Shown here piece after piece: positions 1-12,654 of a stretch of 64,000 bases of DNA. The stretch covers positions 1,054,001 through 1,118,000 of the forward strand of contig CADCXD010000001.1 in assembly GCA_902806575.1 (NCBI GenBank). Direction: 5' to 3'. The number at the start of each line of letters is the position of its first letter. Position 1 is the first letter of the stretch. The notes under the pieces were generated by a model. The model worked only from the letters and a program-made list of their open reading frames with translations, did no database searches and was not told the DNA's origin. This DNA comes from Jackrogersella multiformis. Its lineage: Eukaryota > Ascomycota > Sordariomycetes > Xylariales > Hypoxylaceae. Position numbers and translations under genes: made by a program.

Positions 1-1246
1 GGTTGCTTGCGCTCAAGCTGGCGCAGACGCTGTCGATGCTGCCACCGATAGTCTCTCTGGTATGACATCGCAGCCTAGCATCAACGCCATTATTGCTTCG
101 CTCGAGGGTAGTGAACTGGACCCCGGCTTGAACCCGGCCCACGTCCGTGCTCTCGACTCCTACTGGTCACAACTTCGCCTCCTGTATTCACCTTTCGAGG
201 CTCACCTTGTAGGACCTGACCCCGAGGTTTACGAGCACGAGATTCCTGGTGGTCAACTTACGAACATGATGTTCCAAGCTGCTCAGCTTGGTCTCGGCTC
301 TCAATGGGCCGAAACCAAGAAGGCTTACGAACACGCAAATGACCTCCTCGGTGACATCGTCAAGGTCACGCCGACATCCAAGGTCGTCGGTGACTTGGCG
401 CAATTTATGGTCTCGAACAAACTTTCGCCTCAAGATGTCGTCGATCGCGCTGGAGAACTGGATTTCCCCGGCTCAGTCCTCGAGTTCCTCGAGGGTATGA
501 TGGGTCAGCCGTACGGTGGATTCCCTGAGCCTCTGCGTTCGAAGGCTCTCAGGGGCCGTCGCAAGTTTGATAAGCGACCTGGTCTTTACCTCGATCCCAT
601 CGACTTCAAGAAGACACGCGCCGAACTTACACAGAAATGGGGTCGGATTGATGAGAACGATATAGCTTCCTTCCTCATGTACCCCAAGGTCTTCGACGAT
701 TACAAGAAGTTTGTGCAAAGATTCGGCGACCTCTCTGTCTTGCCGACCAAGTACTTCCTCTCTGCGCCGCGCATCGGTGAAGAGTTCCACGTAGAACTAG
801 AGAAGGGCAAAGTCCTGATCTTAAAGCTGTTGGCTGTGGGCCCCCTATCCGAGAACACTGGACAGCGAGAGGTGTTCTACGAGATGAATGGTGAAGTGCG
901 CCAAGTCACTGTTGATGATAAGAAGGCTAGCGTCGAGAATGTCAGCCGACCTAAAGCCGATGCTAGCGATTCTAGCCAGGTTGGCGCGCCAATGGCCGGC
1001 GTCTTGGTCGAGTTGAGAGTCCAAGAAGGGTCCGAAGTCAAGAAGGGAGACCCTCTCGCTGTGCTCAGCGCTATGAAAATGGTAAGATTGCTTACGTGTT
1101 GTGTTCTTGTGAGAAACTTTTGCTAACAATATTGATAGGAAATGGTTATTTCAGCCCCGCACAACGGTAAGGTATCAGGTCTTCAAGTCAAGGAGGGCGA
1201 CTCGGTCGACGGATCAGACTTGGTTTGCAGAATTTCAAAGCCATAA
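1..1246 (+). CDS. Pyruvate carboxylase, C-terminal part (5' truncated by window edge)
   Basis: This is the end of pyruvate carboxylase, the biotin enzyme that makes oxaloacetate from pyruvate and bicarbonate with ATP. The frame is already open at base 2, so the N-terminal biotin carboxylase and most of the carboxyltransferase domain lie outside the window. What remains is the end of the carboxyltransferase and allosteric linker region (for example QPYGGFPEPLRSKAL) and the biotinyl domain near the C-terminus. The biotin attachment motif AMKM is present. An intron at 1082-1138 (gtaaga...gatag) falls directly after AMKM. The second exon, 1139-1246, continues with EMVISAPHNGKV and ends in TAA. 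In fungi the enzyme is usually cytosolic and feeds the TCA cycle and gluconeogenesis. The family assignment is secure. Confidence 0.95.
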
Positions 1247-1552
1247 GCACACACACACACATACACATCGATTGCTAAATGGACGGCCTATGAATTTAAC
1301 AGTGGAGCAACGGCATGGTTACTTGTAAGGGGTCGGCTAGAGCGTGTTCAAGGGACGGGAGACAGATATTTGGGTCGGAGCGGACTTCTCTTTTAACGTA
1401 TGCTATACTCCTAAGTTTCACTCCTAAGAGTTAAAATACCCACTCTCTATAGCTACGAGTATCCTATGAATTCGCATGTTACTCTTTTCCTGCTTGTCCG
1501 TAATTTATCTCATCGTGAACGATCCCGGCCCGGCAGTCTCGGCCACTGCCCA
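1247..1552. other. Intergenic, tail-to-tail 3' regions
   Basis: About 300 bases between the converging pyruvate carboxylase and GH127-like genes. It starts with a short CA run (1248-1261) right after the pyruvate carboxylase stop. I see no gene here; it probably holds both 3' UTRs. Confidence 0.6.
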
Positions 1553-4500
1553 TCAAAGGCCGAAATCCACATCGTCCAACTCAACGACGGGCAGCAGAGC
1601 CATGTGCAGCTTGCTAGACCCGTACGGCACGAAGCGAGCCGCGAACGACTTCTTCCCCGCCTTGGGCCTCACGTCGAAAGTCCCCGGATCGGCCGCCGTG
1701 TCCAGGGCGACGGGCCAGTCGATCTCGACGGCGGCGACGCGCAGCTCCACGGGCGGCGCGCCGAGGTCCCAGATCGGGTTCGGAAGCGAGGCCCCGTCGA
1801 TCTCGAGAGCAGGGCCTGTATGCTCTTCGAACGCGGTGTCGTTATACGAAGTTGAAGAAGAAGAAGAGGACGAAGAAGCAGACCGCCGCACAACGACGCG
1901 GATCTGCGCCGGGTCTACGGCCACATTCCACAGCCCGCCGGCCCCCGCGCGCGGCGTCAGCACGTGGTCGCGCGCCTGGCCCCCCGCGTCCGTCGTGTTG
2001 GCGCCTAGCGCCCGCCCGCTGCGGTAGTCCACCGGCGCCACGGACACGGCGTCGTGCTCGACGGCGAGCGCGTACAGCAGCGCCCCGTAGTAGATGGCCG
2101 CCGTGTTGTTGGCACGCCGGACCACGCGAGGTGTGGTGGAGAGGCGCAGGGTTAGGGTGCTGAAGCCTGCTGGGAGGGGGGTGTGGTGCAGGTTTTGGGG
2201 GGTCGGCGTTAGGGGGTGGTGGTGGTAGTATTAACGTTGTTGTCGTTGTCGTTGTTGCTATCGTTGGTGGTGGTGGTGGTGGTGGTGGTAGTAGTAGTCA
2301 TGGTGCTCTTGCCCAGGTCGGCCCACGAAGGCACGCGCACGTAGAAGTCGAAGGGCTCGGCGGCCGAGACGGCGTACGTGACCGTGTGCCCGAACGGGTA
2401 CGCGGTGTCGGCCGAGACGTGCACGGCGTTTTCCCCGCCGGGGCTGCCGAGGCGAGCCGCCGCCGCGCCGGGCACGAGGAACACGTGCGCGAGCCCGCCG
2501 TCCGCCGTCGTCGCGAACGAGCTCGCTAGAAACTTGGGGTACGCCTGCGGGTGGTTCACCGTGCAGCAGGGCTGTTTGCGGGGGCGGGGCGGAGGTTAGT
2601 AGGTGGAGATGGATGGATGGAAGATATGTGATGGCGAGGAGAGAAAAGGGGAAGGGATAAGGAGGAAGGAGAGGGGGGAAAGGCAGAGAGGAGACTTACA
2701 TAGTTCGGTTCAAGGCCGAAGACGTTAGCGTAGGAGTTGACGTCCCACCAAAGATCGTCGGTGCTTAGGTTTCGAGACCATGGCTATATAGGATCGATTA
2801 ATGAAATGAGTCCGTTTTCTTATCGTGGATATAGAATCAAAAATTCTTACGAAAAAAAAAGGAAAAAAAAAACCACCTGAAAAAAGGGGATAGACACATA
2901 CCTGGTTTTCCTGCTGGATGTACTGGTGCGACCACCAGTCGGGCGCGACCGAGACCGGGAAGGCGTTGAAGGCGGTCTGCTCCGCCCAGTCGGCGATGTC
3001 GTTGTCGCCGAGGTACTGGTAGATGTACGCGGAGGAGAACATGACCTCGGCGGAGATGCAGAGCTCCGCGCCGCGGCTGGGGTTGAGGTCCGCGACGTAC
3101 TCGTCGGCCACGATGGTGCCGGCGAGCGAGCGGTGGTACGCCGACAGCAGGTCGACCGCCTTCCGCGTCTGCGCCTTGAGCGCCTCGTCCCCGCTGTTGC
3201 GGTACAGCGAGAGCGTGTATCGCAAGCCTTTCGGCGGGTCGGAGTCAGCACGCAGGTAGAGAGAGAGAGAGAGATAACTGGGCGCTATGCTGTTTCTTAG
3301 GTAGGTAGGTAGGCTTACCTTCTGCCATGTTCACCCCGTGGATAAAGACCCAGCTTAGGTCGAACGGCGTGTCTTCGTATAGAACTTTCGGGTACGCTTC
3401 GTCTGTCCAGAAGGTCCTCCAGTCTGCTCCCCACTATGTCGAGTCAGTATATAGTCGTACTCCAGAGCGAGGACGGAGGTTAGGAATAGATCACCACTCA
3501 CTTGTACGCCTCCTTCGATCATGAGTTCCATAGTCTCCCAAATAATCTGGGAGTTGTTCCGTGGGTAGCGTTCTAGGAGCCACTGCATGGGGATGTGCAT
3601 CTCATGTGTGCGACCAACCCCGAACCCGGCCGTATCGAACGTATCGTTTCCCTGCACAATAAGACCAGTATAGTTATTCTTGAGCACTGCAGCATCTAGA
3701 GTTAGCAACAATTATCATCTGACAGAGCTCGTAGGAGACCTCGTATGGTTTAATAGGCAAGCCCCTATTTCAAATATATATAATATCGGGCAGCATTAAC
3801 GAGGCAAAGTTGCCTCTTCCAAGAAGCAAATCGAGAAAGAAGACAGGGAGCACCTTGAAATAAACCTACTGCTATGCGCGAGGACTACGTAGCGGTGCAT
3901 TGCATCCACGATACGCTCCGTCTCGTTCGGATCGGCCTCGGCATACTGGATGAGCCCCAGGAGAAGCAGACACCGCGCCCAGAGTCCTCTCGTAGCGCGC
4001 GTGGTCTCGAACCCAATCCACCCATCCTCCTGCTGGTGGTCGAGGATGTAATCAAGATAGTACTTCACCTGGCCGCGAATCCTCTCGTCGCCTAGCCCGA
4101 AGGCCAGCGGGACGAGTCCGTTGAACCAATATGGCGAGGCTTCGCTATCCACAAATACGAATCAGTATACATCCTCTTGTAAATCATTCAGAGGCTACGG
4201 GCTTTAGTATCTCCGTTACGTTATGCAAATTCTCAATGACTTTGACTCCTCCCACAAGACCGTAGTAGTGCGCTGCAACGTAGCGGCTTAACGAACGCAT
4301 GGACACCTACTCTAAGGCGGAATACTCGGTCGACCCGCCTATATACTTCGAGTCGTGGACGAAGCGGTAGAAATCGAACATGTTCCCGGACAGGCCCGCC
4401 GCCTCGAGTTCCAGCTGGTCTTTGAACCAGCCTAGCGGCTTGACAGAGCCCAAGTCCAGCGGTTTGTATACCGGTTGTACAACTAAGACTCGTCAACCAG

Positions 4501-4649
4501 AGCCCTGGTCTAAATCACGAACTTGGAACCTCGAACCGCCGGCTGTATAACTTACGGGTATTCCCATCCCGGTACGTCGATTTAAGAAGTATTGCTGCTC
4601 GTGCGCCAGCTAGAGCCGCGAGGGCGGCAAAAACCTTAGGGGCCAGCAT
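1553..4649 (-). CDS. Secreted GH127/DUF1680-type glycosidase (beta-L-arabinofuranosidase-like), frame broken near the 3' end
   Basis: Predicted secreted six-hairpin glycosidase of the DUF1680/GH127 family, whose characterised members release beta-L-arabinofuranose. The ATG at 4649 starts a signal peptide (MLAPKVFAALAALAGARA). Phase-consistent exons are 4649-4556, 4482-4311, 4144-3870, 3695-3502, 3433-3319, 3227-2902, 2783-2700 and 2571 onward. Family landmarks are GLSGNMFDFYRFVHDSKYIG, SPYWFNGLVPLAFGL, an E-x-C motif (ELC, about residues 338-340) and a Cys pair in PCCTVNHPQAYPKF (about 422-423). GH127 enzymes use a Glu, a Cys and a Cys pair to hold zinc, with one Cys as the nucleophile, so the catalytic set looks intact. 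After VRVPSWADLG the frame enters a Thr/Asn-coding repeat and stops at 2209. The conserved C-terminal part (ending LHMALLPVVEL) continues in another frame to a TGA at 1553. The break lies in an ACC repeat, so it is either an assembly indel or a real mutation. An intact product would be about 760 residues. Confidence 0.85.
2213..2299. repeat. GGT/GTT-type trinucleotide repeat inside the GH127-like gene
   Basis: Imperfect GGT repeats at 2213-2230 and 2265-2299, separated by GTT-rich sequence. On the coding strand they read as Thr/Asn codons. The reading-frame break of the GH127-like gene falls at the edge of this tract. Confidence 0.85.
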
Positions 4650-5435
4650 GCTGAGTGAGGATAGAGCGCGGGTGAGGCGTAGCGGCGAGAAGAAAGGAAC
4701 AGGGTTGACGTCTCACATCGTAGCTTGTGATGTGCCTCTTATATGCTGCTGTAGTATTCTCAGATAGTCGCCCTTACAAAACGCCCGCCCCCCTCATGTA
4801 GTGATTAGGTTCTTCGGTGGAAAACGGTATAATAGATAAGGCGACAGTGAATTGGAGATATATGCGAGCCTATCGGAATGGGATATAACGTTACAACAGA
4901 CGAACGACTAGGGGGTTATCAACAATACTAATATAAATAAGCTTGATAAGCTAGCCTGGGACAACAAGTCACACGATGCAGATTCAATTCGCACATTATG
5001 TTAAAGTCATTAGCCACGGTCTATCAACTTCAGACCAGTAAAGAGGCCACGATGTACTACCATACAAATACAGCCAAGTTCGTCACGATCAGATATCAGA
5101 TATCCGACATACTAGAGGTGACCGGAATACCAGTCCTCATGTTGCACTTTGTGCAAACAATCTCTCTAATCTCGACGATCCTCCTAGTCCCGGTATTGGC
5201 CGAGATCCTTTACACGAACTCGTTACGGAAAAATCCACGAACTTTTTCTGACGAACTCCCACAAAAAAAGATCCATCCCACCTATCCTCTTCCAACGGAG
5301 TCGGTAGTGCCATTAAACGGAGTGCCGCCGACGAGACGTTTAGACCCCAGTTATAGGTATCGTAAAAATCCTAGGCGGCAGCTAAATGTGCTCTCACGGA
5401 TTTCGCAACATCGAAAAATGTTGCTGCAATACCCT
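4650..5435. other. Intergenic between the GH127-like gene and clathrin heavy chain
   Basis: Holds the upstream region of the GH127-like gene and the 3' side of clathrin heavy chain, both on the minus strand. An open frame on the plus strand from about 4998 runs into the clathrin 3' exon antisense and has no recognisable domain, so I treat it as non-coding. Confidence 0.55.
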
Positions 5436-8400
5436 CTAGAAGCCGTAGCCGGTAGGTTGAGGCGCAAAGCCGTTAGTTTGGGCGAAGGGGGCTGGAGACA
5501 TCCTTCCACCGGCAGCGGCTGGTCCGGCGGTAATCATGAGGCGGTTGCCTCCGAGGATTGGCGTCTCGTCTTCGTGCTTTTCCTGGGCGCTCTCCTTAGC
5601 TTTTCGTGCTTCATTGTCAGCCTTGAGCGTTGCGAGTTCCTTGGTCTGCTGGCAGAGCAGATTGATCATGTACGGCATGGCGAAGTCGGTTAGACCGTGA
5701 CGCCACGATAGCTCGACTACTGTATCGGGACGGATTAGGTCATAGCACGCATAGAGCATACCGACGTAGCACTCGCGGCTGCCAATGTCGACGAACTAAA
5801 AGAAATAATTAGCACAGACAGGCTTGGGGTACTGTAAAAGGAAGGTAAAGTGACTTACGTAACGGAGGAGCTCCTCGACAACCTCAGACTTGCCAGAGAT
5901 AGCCGACGTCTCGATAGCATCCTTGTATAGCTTGTCCTGCTTCGACAATGCGATGGACTTCTCCCACCGCTTGGTTTTCCGATAGATGTTGGCGGCGATC
6001 TGTCGGAAAAAGACAAGATCATGCTTCTCCAGACGGGAGGCAAGCTCGACAGCATCATAATTGTCGTAGTTCTCTACTGAATCTCGTAAAGTCTTGTAGT
6101 CTTCTTCCTCAATGAGGATATCGTTGATGGCGTCGTTTACAGTTCGTTTGTTCTGGCTTTGAACGTTGAGCAGGAAGGGTTTGATCAGCGGAAGGTTGTC
6201 GGACTTTTGGAACATGCGGACAACCCGGTTGACGTCAATACGCGGGGTGAGAACTTGGAGAAGATCAGTCATGAGCGAAGGGTGTTGCTCAAGATAGAAG
6301 TTGATGGCGCGATAATAGATCTCTAGGTTGGCGACCTTGACAACAATATCCTTAAACTGCTGGTGTTCCCACGAATTCTGCGCACGCTCCATCACAGCAA
6401 GCGCGGCATTGTCAAATTCATCGTAGTGGTAGTAACAGAACACCAACTCAGGCCACAGGTTAGCATCCTCGCAAGCACGAATCAGCTTGGGCAGATTCAT
6501 TCTGCTCCAGAAAAGCTTGATATGCTCCATCAATCTCTCGGGGTGGTACTTCGAAAGTGCGATACCTAACTCGGTGAACATCCCCATGTGGGCACGTTCG
6601 AGCCCAAGTCCTTGTTCAAGAAGATCGATGAGCTCGTCAAAGTAGCCTTCATACTCGTACTGCTTGACAAGGGCTTGTAGCTGCTCAGCGTCGACAATTA
6701 AGTTGAGACCGCATATCTTCGCAAGTCGGAACTCCTTCTTAGCGACACACGCGCCATGGACCTGGTTCCAGACCTTAATGTTGTTGGCCTTGCGCGCGCA
6801 TTCAACAGCCGCCTGGTAGTCCTCAAGGTGAACAAGCGTCGTGGCGAGTTTGGACCAGTTAGAGATGCTGCTGTAGAAGATCTTGGCGGCCTGGTGTAAA
6901 CCTTCTGAAGCGGCTTTGTCACCGGACTCCTCGATGTTGGCAACGTTCGTACCGCGGAGGAAGTCCTCCAACTCTCCTAGCTGATCAAGCCGGGAATAGC
7001 AGAAGGCAAGGGCGGTATCGATCGGGGGTTCTCGGAGAGTCTTTCGTGCCATCCGAAGGTATTTGACCAGTTCTTGGTCCTTTCCTGCATGGGTTGCAAC
7101 TTCAATGACTTCAACGTAGTTGCGAGGGTCGTTAGCCCTAATGTAGGATTCAATGGAATCTGCCACACGTAGACCATCGAGCTGAGCCTTAGCAACTCTG
7201 CTCCAAACCTCTGGCATATCGACATCTTCGGCAAATGCGCTCGCGCGGTCAATACTAACAACGTGCTCCACTAGTACTTCAACAGCGGCTGTCTTATTAC
7301 CAACCTTCTTGTATATCTCGAAGGCCTCTTCGTGGAGACCAACGTCGATACACAGCTGCGCGCACTCATCGGGATTGAATGCATCCAGGCGATGGACATA
7401 GTCCATAACTCTACCCTTGTCTGATTTAGCCGCAGTAAGGATGAGCAGGTTCTGCAGACTAGAATTGTCATTGAAGGGTGACGGCTCCAGCACAATCTTC
7501 TCCAGGAGCTCGATGAGCTCGCCAGGAAGATCGCACGATAAGAAAGATGCAACTGCTTCGGAAACCTTAGCAGGGTCGCTAGATTCAGGGACGGCCGTCG
7601 CAACGACCTGATCGATGACTGATCTACGGTGAATGTTGTTCTCGCTCAGCACAAACGTCCATAGCTCCCGATCGGAACGCTCCAGGACGTAGCGGGCTTG
7701 TGCACGATACATGGAATTCTCATTCGTTATGTTAATTAATTCCAGGTCATTCTGTCCCTTCTGATATGCGATGAAAGCTAAGTTGGGATCGCGCTTCTCG
7801 CAGTACTTTCCAACGCTCAAGGTATCATACTGATCATTGTCTCTCAGGAACCTCTCTGGGTTGTTGTTGGAGTCGATGTATATCTTAGCAAGAGCATTGA
7901 AAACGGCCTGCTGCTGATTTCCAGCAGCCAGAGTAGCCTCCAAGAAAGGAAGTAATAACTTCAGGCGATTGCGTGTCTCTACCTCGTGCACAAGCGCATC
8001 AATGGGAATTGACGCGTGGTTGATGGTAGTGAGGAGGTTCTTAATCACAGACTCGTCGCAGTCTACGTCAAGCAGACCACCGATAACCTCAGGTGTCCTC
8101 CCAGGGTTCACACGCTGCACGTAAACCTCGATTGCATTAAAGCGCTGGTTCTGGTACAGGTACAAGATCAAATCGTGAACGAAATTGTGTTTGTCACAGA
8201 CAATGATCAACGGGAGCATCTCGGCAAGCTTGGCTTCCTTGAGGAAGTTCTTGACCTTCTCTGGGTTATAATAATTGCTGTCTCTGCAGATTCTCTCGAC
8301 CTCGTTGAACTGGCCCATCCTGGTAGCTGCTTCGATGTATTTAAAGTGGACATCTGCGTCTTGAGACAGGTTGACAATACTGCCAAGATAGAAGAAGAGA

Positions 8401-10697
8401 CCTTCATGAGTCTTGTACTTCTCGAAGAGGTCAATCAGGTTAGTAGGGCCAAGCAATTCAGAGTACTTGGTGGCAACTTGGACAACGGATTGAAGGTTCT
8501 GCCGGATATTGGACTTCATCATCGCGTCAAGGCAGTCCAGAGACTGTTCCACCGAAAGTTGGCCGAAATAGTTAATGAGCCATTCTGCGTTGAAGTTCGG
8601 AGTACCAGGAATGCCAATGATGACTCGCTTGATCGCCGCAGGGTCCTCAAATAACTCCAGCGCCTTTTGATACAAGCCAGTCTGCTCACACAAGCTTGCA
8701 ATCCGAGCCTTGTCGAAGTGCGAGAACAGGTTGTTGCCTAGAATAGCGTCCGCTACCTGCGGCGCATTCATCAGGTTCATTTCCAACAGTCTTGTCTGTA
8801 GGTGGCCATGTTCCGGATTGTTATCTTTTAATGCCTCCAGTAGGAAGGCCGTTGCTTGTTGCACCATGCCTTGGGCTTGGAATACGTCGACCACGCGCTC
8901 AATATCGACTAGAGAACCGCCTTGGTGGCTCGCTAGAGAGGTTGCAAACTCCGCACCACGCTCTGGGTTTGTGCGAACAATGTGCTGCAGTAAAGTGATC
9001 CAATCCGGCTGGTAACCAGTTGAGTCACAGTATGGTAGAATCTTGTCGAACTGGCCGAGCTCGGCAAAAGACGCGACCACCTTGTGAGCAGCATTGGCTT
9101 TGAGATAGACAGCTAGCGCTAGATTGACGTCGTGTGATCGAATCAGGTCACCAAGCTCTTCGGAAAAGTCTAGCTTGCCCTCCTTCGCCCACTTCTCGAG
9201 AAGATGCTTGCGGTTTTGAGACAAGACAGGCACAGCAAGCTCAAGAGTCTCAGTCTTATTCAGTGGAGTAGTCTTGTCGAGAAGCATGCCGAAGTACTGG
9301 AGGATATATGACATCTTGCCCGGTGGCGTTGGTAGGTTCTTGAACTTGTTAATAGTCTCTGTGGTACGCAAGAATCCTTTGGGAGAGTTTGCAGCGACCC
9401 TAGCGGCACCATCGAAATCACCCGAATTGAATAGCTGGTCAAACTGGCGAACATAGAGTTGATCGGCGCCAGGAAGTCCGGCGCGGGAGGCCATCTTGAT
9501 AGCAATCTCGGTATTGGCAGGGTTCTGGAGGAGATAATCAACCATGGTAGTCTCGTCAACTGACACGAAGAGTACCTGGCCCTTCCTGTTGATGCCGAGA
9601 ATGCCGGTCGATTCGGAATCGGAACAAGTGGTGAATATCGTTTCGCTTGAGATGCGGTTCATAAAGAGGGTTGTACCAGTCTCAAGATCGTAGAGGTGGA
9701 TGAAGCCGTACTTTGTTACCATGTAGACGATACCGTATTTCTGAGAAACTTGCATGGCAACAGGGAAATCATTCGTAGCTTCGGGGGGGAAGAAGATATC
9801 AACAGCCTTCTTCTGGAAGGGCTTATTTCCTTCGGGGTGGTCGATCTCAACGATATGTAGCTTAGCACCCGTAGCAGTACGGACAGCAAAGGAGAAGACC
9901 TTCGTATCCGCCGGCTCTCCCTCTAATCTAAGGGTGCCAAATGTAGCTGCGTGGCCTTCGATCGCTTGGCTGATGCCTCTGTCCTTGGAGTATAGCTGTA
10001 AGCTACCAACAACGCGACCTCCCTGCTGGGATATGCCAACGACTGCCATCCATTTGCCGTCGCTGTTAATTCGGTAATTGATGATTTGGCATCCCTGGTG
10101 AAGAACATGTTAGCTAGCAAGCTCCGAGAACCATAATATATGGGTGTAATAAATATGAAAAGTGCAGCACGTACATTCAGGTTGGCATTGCGCTTGAAAA
10201 CCTCAACAGGGGCAGTTTGGGCATTGTCGGATATATCCCAGTGGAAGACTGAAGTCTCCGTGACCAGGCCCAGGGTCGACTCGCTGACCCACTTCCAGAA
10301 GACCACATCCTCGTTCATTGTTGCAGACTTGAGCTTTGCTTTCTTCTCCAGGTCGAAAATCTGCAGTGTTCTTGATTGTGCGCGAAGGGCGATGATCTGC
10401 CTCGACCAGTGCATGATGGCACTGTCGGCCTTAATCGGTCGGCGTGTGACATTGTTCCCTTGCTTGAGATCAATGATGATGACTTCGGGTTGTGCTGCCT
10501 CGCCTTTCTTCTCTCTTATGCAGATGAACGAGTCGGATTCTAGGGTCTAATGAGATGCAGGTTAGTTTCGGGGGTATGAGGAAGCATAAACCACAATCGG
10601 GACAGCTTACACAGGAGTTAAACCCAACTGCGCTCTGGTCAACACCGATGTTGCTGAGCGTTAAGAGCTCCTGGAACTTGATAGGTAGTGGCGCCAT
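5436..10697 (-). CDS. CHC1: Clathrin heavy chain
   Basis: Clathrin heavy chain forms the triskelion leg of coated vesicles in endocytosis and trans-Golgi sorting. Four exons join in frame: 10697-10611, 10546-10175, 10094-5859 and 5795-5436, giving 1684 residues, the normal size. The N-terminus MAPLPIKFQELLTLSNIG is the conserved start of the beta-propeller domain (about residues 1-330). It is followed by a linker and the long series of clathrin heavy chain repeats (for example LIDLLEQGLGLERAHMGMFT). The last exon carries the trimerisation region with RHGLTDFAMPYMINLL and ends in a Pro/Gly/Gln-rich tail. The final intron (5796-5858) has a GTAAGT donor. The start is fixed by homology and a good ATG context. 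It is a single-copy housekeeping gene with nothing unusual in the sequence. Confidence 0.97.
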
Positions 10698-12654
10698 GGT
10701 TCAAGATCACATCGGTCGATCGGGGTCAACAATCGTGAAGCGCAAACGCGGTATCGAATGTCGGGTTATTGAATGCTGGGTAAGTATCCCAGAAAAGCTG
10801 GCGCTAGTATCAGCCCAGCAACGATGGTGCCCGATGAGCGCGATCGTGCTGGAGGGAGACGTAAGGAAAGGGTTGGATGATGGTGAGAAAGGGGCCAAAA
10901 GGAAGGTATCAGGGTGCTAAATTGGCAGAAAGAGACCTCCAGGGATTGGCTAGGTATTTTAGATGAAGACAGTGATAGAGGAAAACGCGCGTGCAGGTTT
11001 GAATTATGACGAAGATCGGTGAGCACGAGGATTTTGTGAAGTATTGTACAAATGGTTGGTGATGGAGTAGGAAGAATTTGGTATTTGGTAGTTGAGAATT
11101 TCCAGGAGGAAAGTGGACGAAGTCTGTGTGTACGAGGTAGGTACGATGTTATGATCCTAATCTTGGATGTTACGGGTTACCTGTTCGCAAGGGCAAGGAG
11201 CAAGGAGCAAGGAGCACCTGAAGCTGGCACCTGGGCAGCTACCTAGGTACCTGAAAATCGTGCACGAACCACTTGCGTCGCTTCGATACAAAAGGTACTT
11301 GGAATTTGTGGACAGGCTCAGGGGGAAAAAGGGATTACGTTTGTACCTAGGTATCCATGAATATTATAATGTTTCTACAGTAATACCTTCCCAGCTGTTT
11401 CAAGGCGCATAAAACGAAAAGTCGAATAATAAAACGTCGTAATCTTAGGCATTTCATAATGGATACCTACCTATGTACCTACCTAGGTACCTAAGGTATG
11501 TAAAAGCCAATAACCTTCGTCCATAAAGTTATCCGAATCTCTTCAACCGCGATATGTCTTAGTACAGAGGCATTGTAGAGCTAAATACCTACCTAAAGTA
11601 CCTTGTATCGGCTATATTACTTGGTTTGTGTAAATTGGGTCAACAAGAATAATCTAGAGCTCATAGTCCTTGATATAAAACGGCTTCAGATATTCATAGG
11701 TAACAATAGTAAGTCTAGTGTATGATAAACTTTCTAATAAATAGTTCAATATGCTACTGGAAGACTTCTTTCCTATGACGTTAAAGTAGTTTGAAAATAG
11801 ACACATCCATCGGTACGAATTAGTTCATTATAGCAGATATTGTGAGCTACTTCCCTGGTTACTCAACTAGAGCTGTATGAATATATGAAGTCCTGAGTTA
11901 GAAGAGACATCCCTCTTGACAAAGCCACCTAGTATCCTACCTTTATGGCATCCATCAAGTAGAAAGATGTCACGATCCCGAATGGATGTTCACGATTCAT
12001 GGTAAAGCACTAATATTCTGGCCGCGAAAGTCTAGTGCGATGGTTTCGAAATTCCAATTTTCAATCCACCGAACCAGCGTAATCATGATTGTTTGTAACT
12101 TATGTTAGTTCCGATCAGGACTGAGAAAACCGCTATATAGGATATGTATGTACGCTCAATCATTGCGATCCTTCTCATAGCCCTCGAAAGGACAGAGAAG
12201 CACCGCACCCAAGATTGTTCGTTGGGAGTTAGTCTCCATTCTGTTCGAGAGCTTCAGTGGTCGTGGGTCACCGCAAAAGAGAGTATACCTCGCACCAATT
12301 ATTCTGTCTCGAGAATGTGAAAGTTTGCGTTGTTCATTTTGAATGTAAAAGAAAGGAAGAAATTTCGTAGCTCGCGTAAAGTTTCGAAAATTTTGTACAT
12401 CGATGGTAGCACCAGCCACAATAGCCCGGTCATTCAGCCACGTGCGCTTGCCCAAATGCAGGTACCTCTTACTTAGAAGTTAGGCCTCATTATGAGTGTA
12501 TCCACAATATGTACCTAGGTAGTTTACCTGTTAGAAGCTCCGAATATCGCGAGCTCTTCTTGCTCAGAACATGTTCCTATTTCGGTCAACATTCGTACAA
12601 CTAGTTCGAACCAAGGATTCTCTCGCCATAAATCCAAATATATGATTATAGGAT
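10698..12654. other. Divergent intergenic region between clathrin heavy chain and the DUF1640 gene
   Basis: About 2 kb holding the promoters of two divergent genes. It contains ACCT/AGGT tracts, the clearest at 11464-11497. A 99-codon open frame on the minus strand (12156-12455) has no recognisable domain and I do not call it a gene. Confidence 0.6.
11464..11497. repeat. ACCT/AGGT tetranucleotide array with internal palindromes
   Basis: A run of TACCTACC units switching to AGGTACCT. It is one of many such arrays in the intergenic parts of this window, and the strand switch makes it locally self-complementary. Confidence 0.8.

Noticed and set aside
4998..5693. 231-codon plus-strand open frame
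   Set aside because: It runs antisense into the last clathrin exon, has no recognisable domain, and its amino-acid composition looks random outside the antisense part.
12156..12455. 99-codon minus-strand open frame upstream of the DUF1640 gene
   Set aside because: No recognisable motif, in a promoter region next to low-complexity sequence. Homology or transcript data would be needed to accept it.
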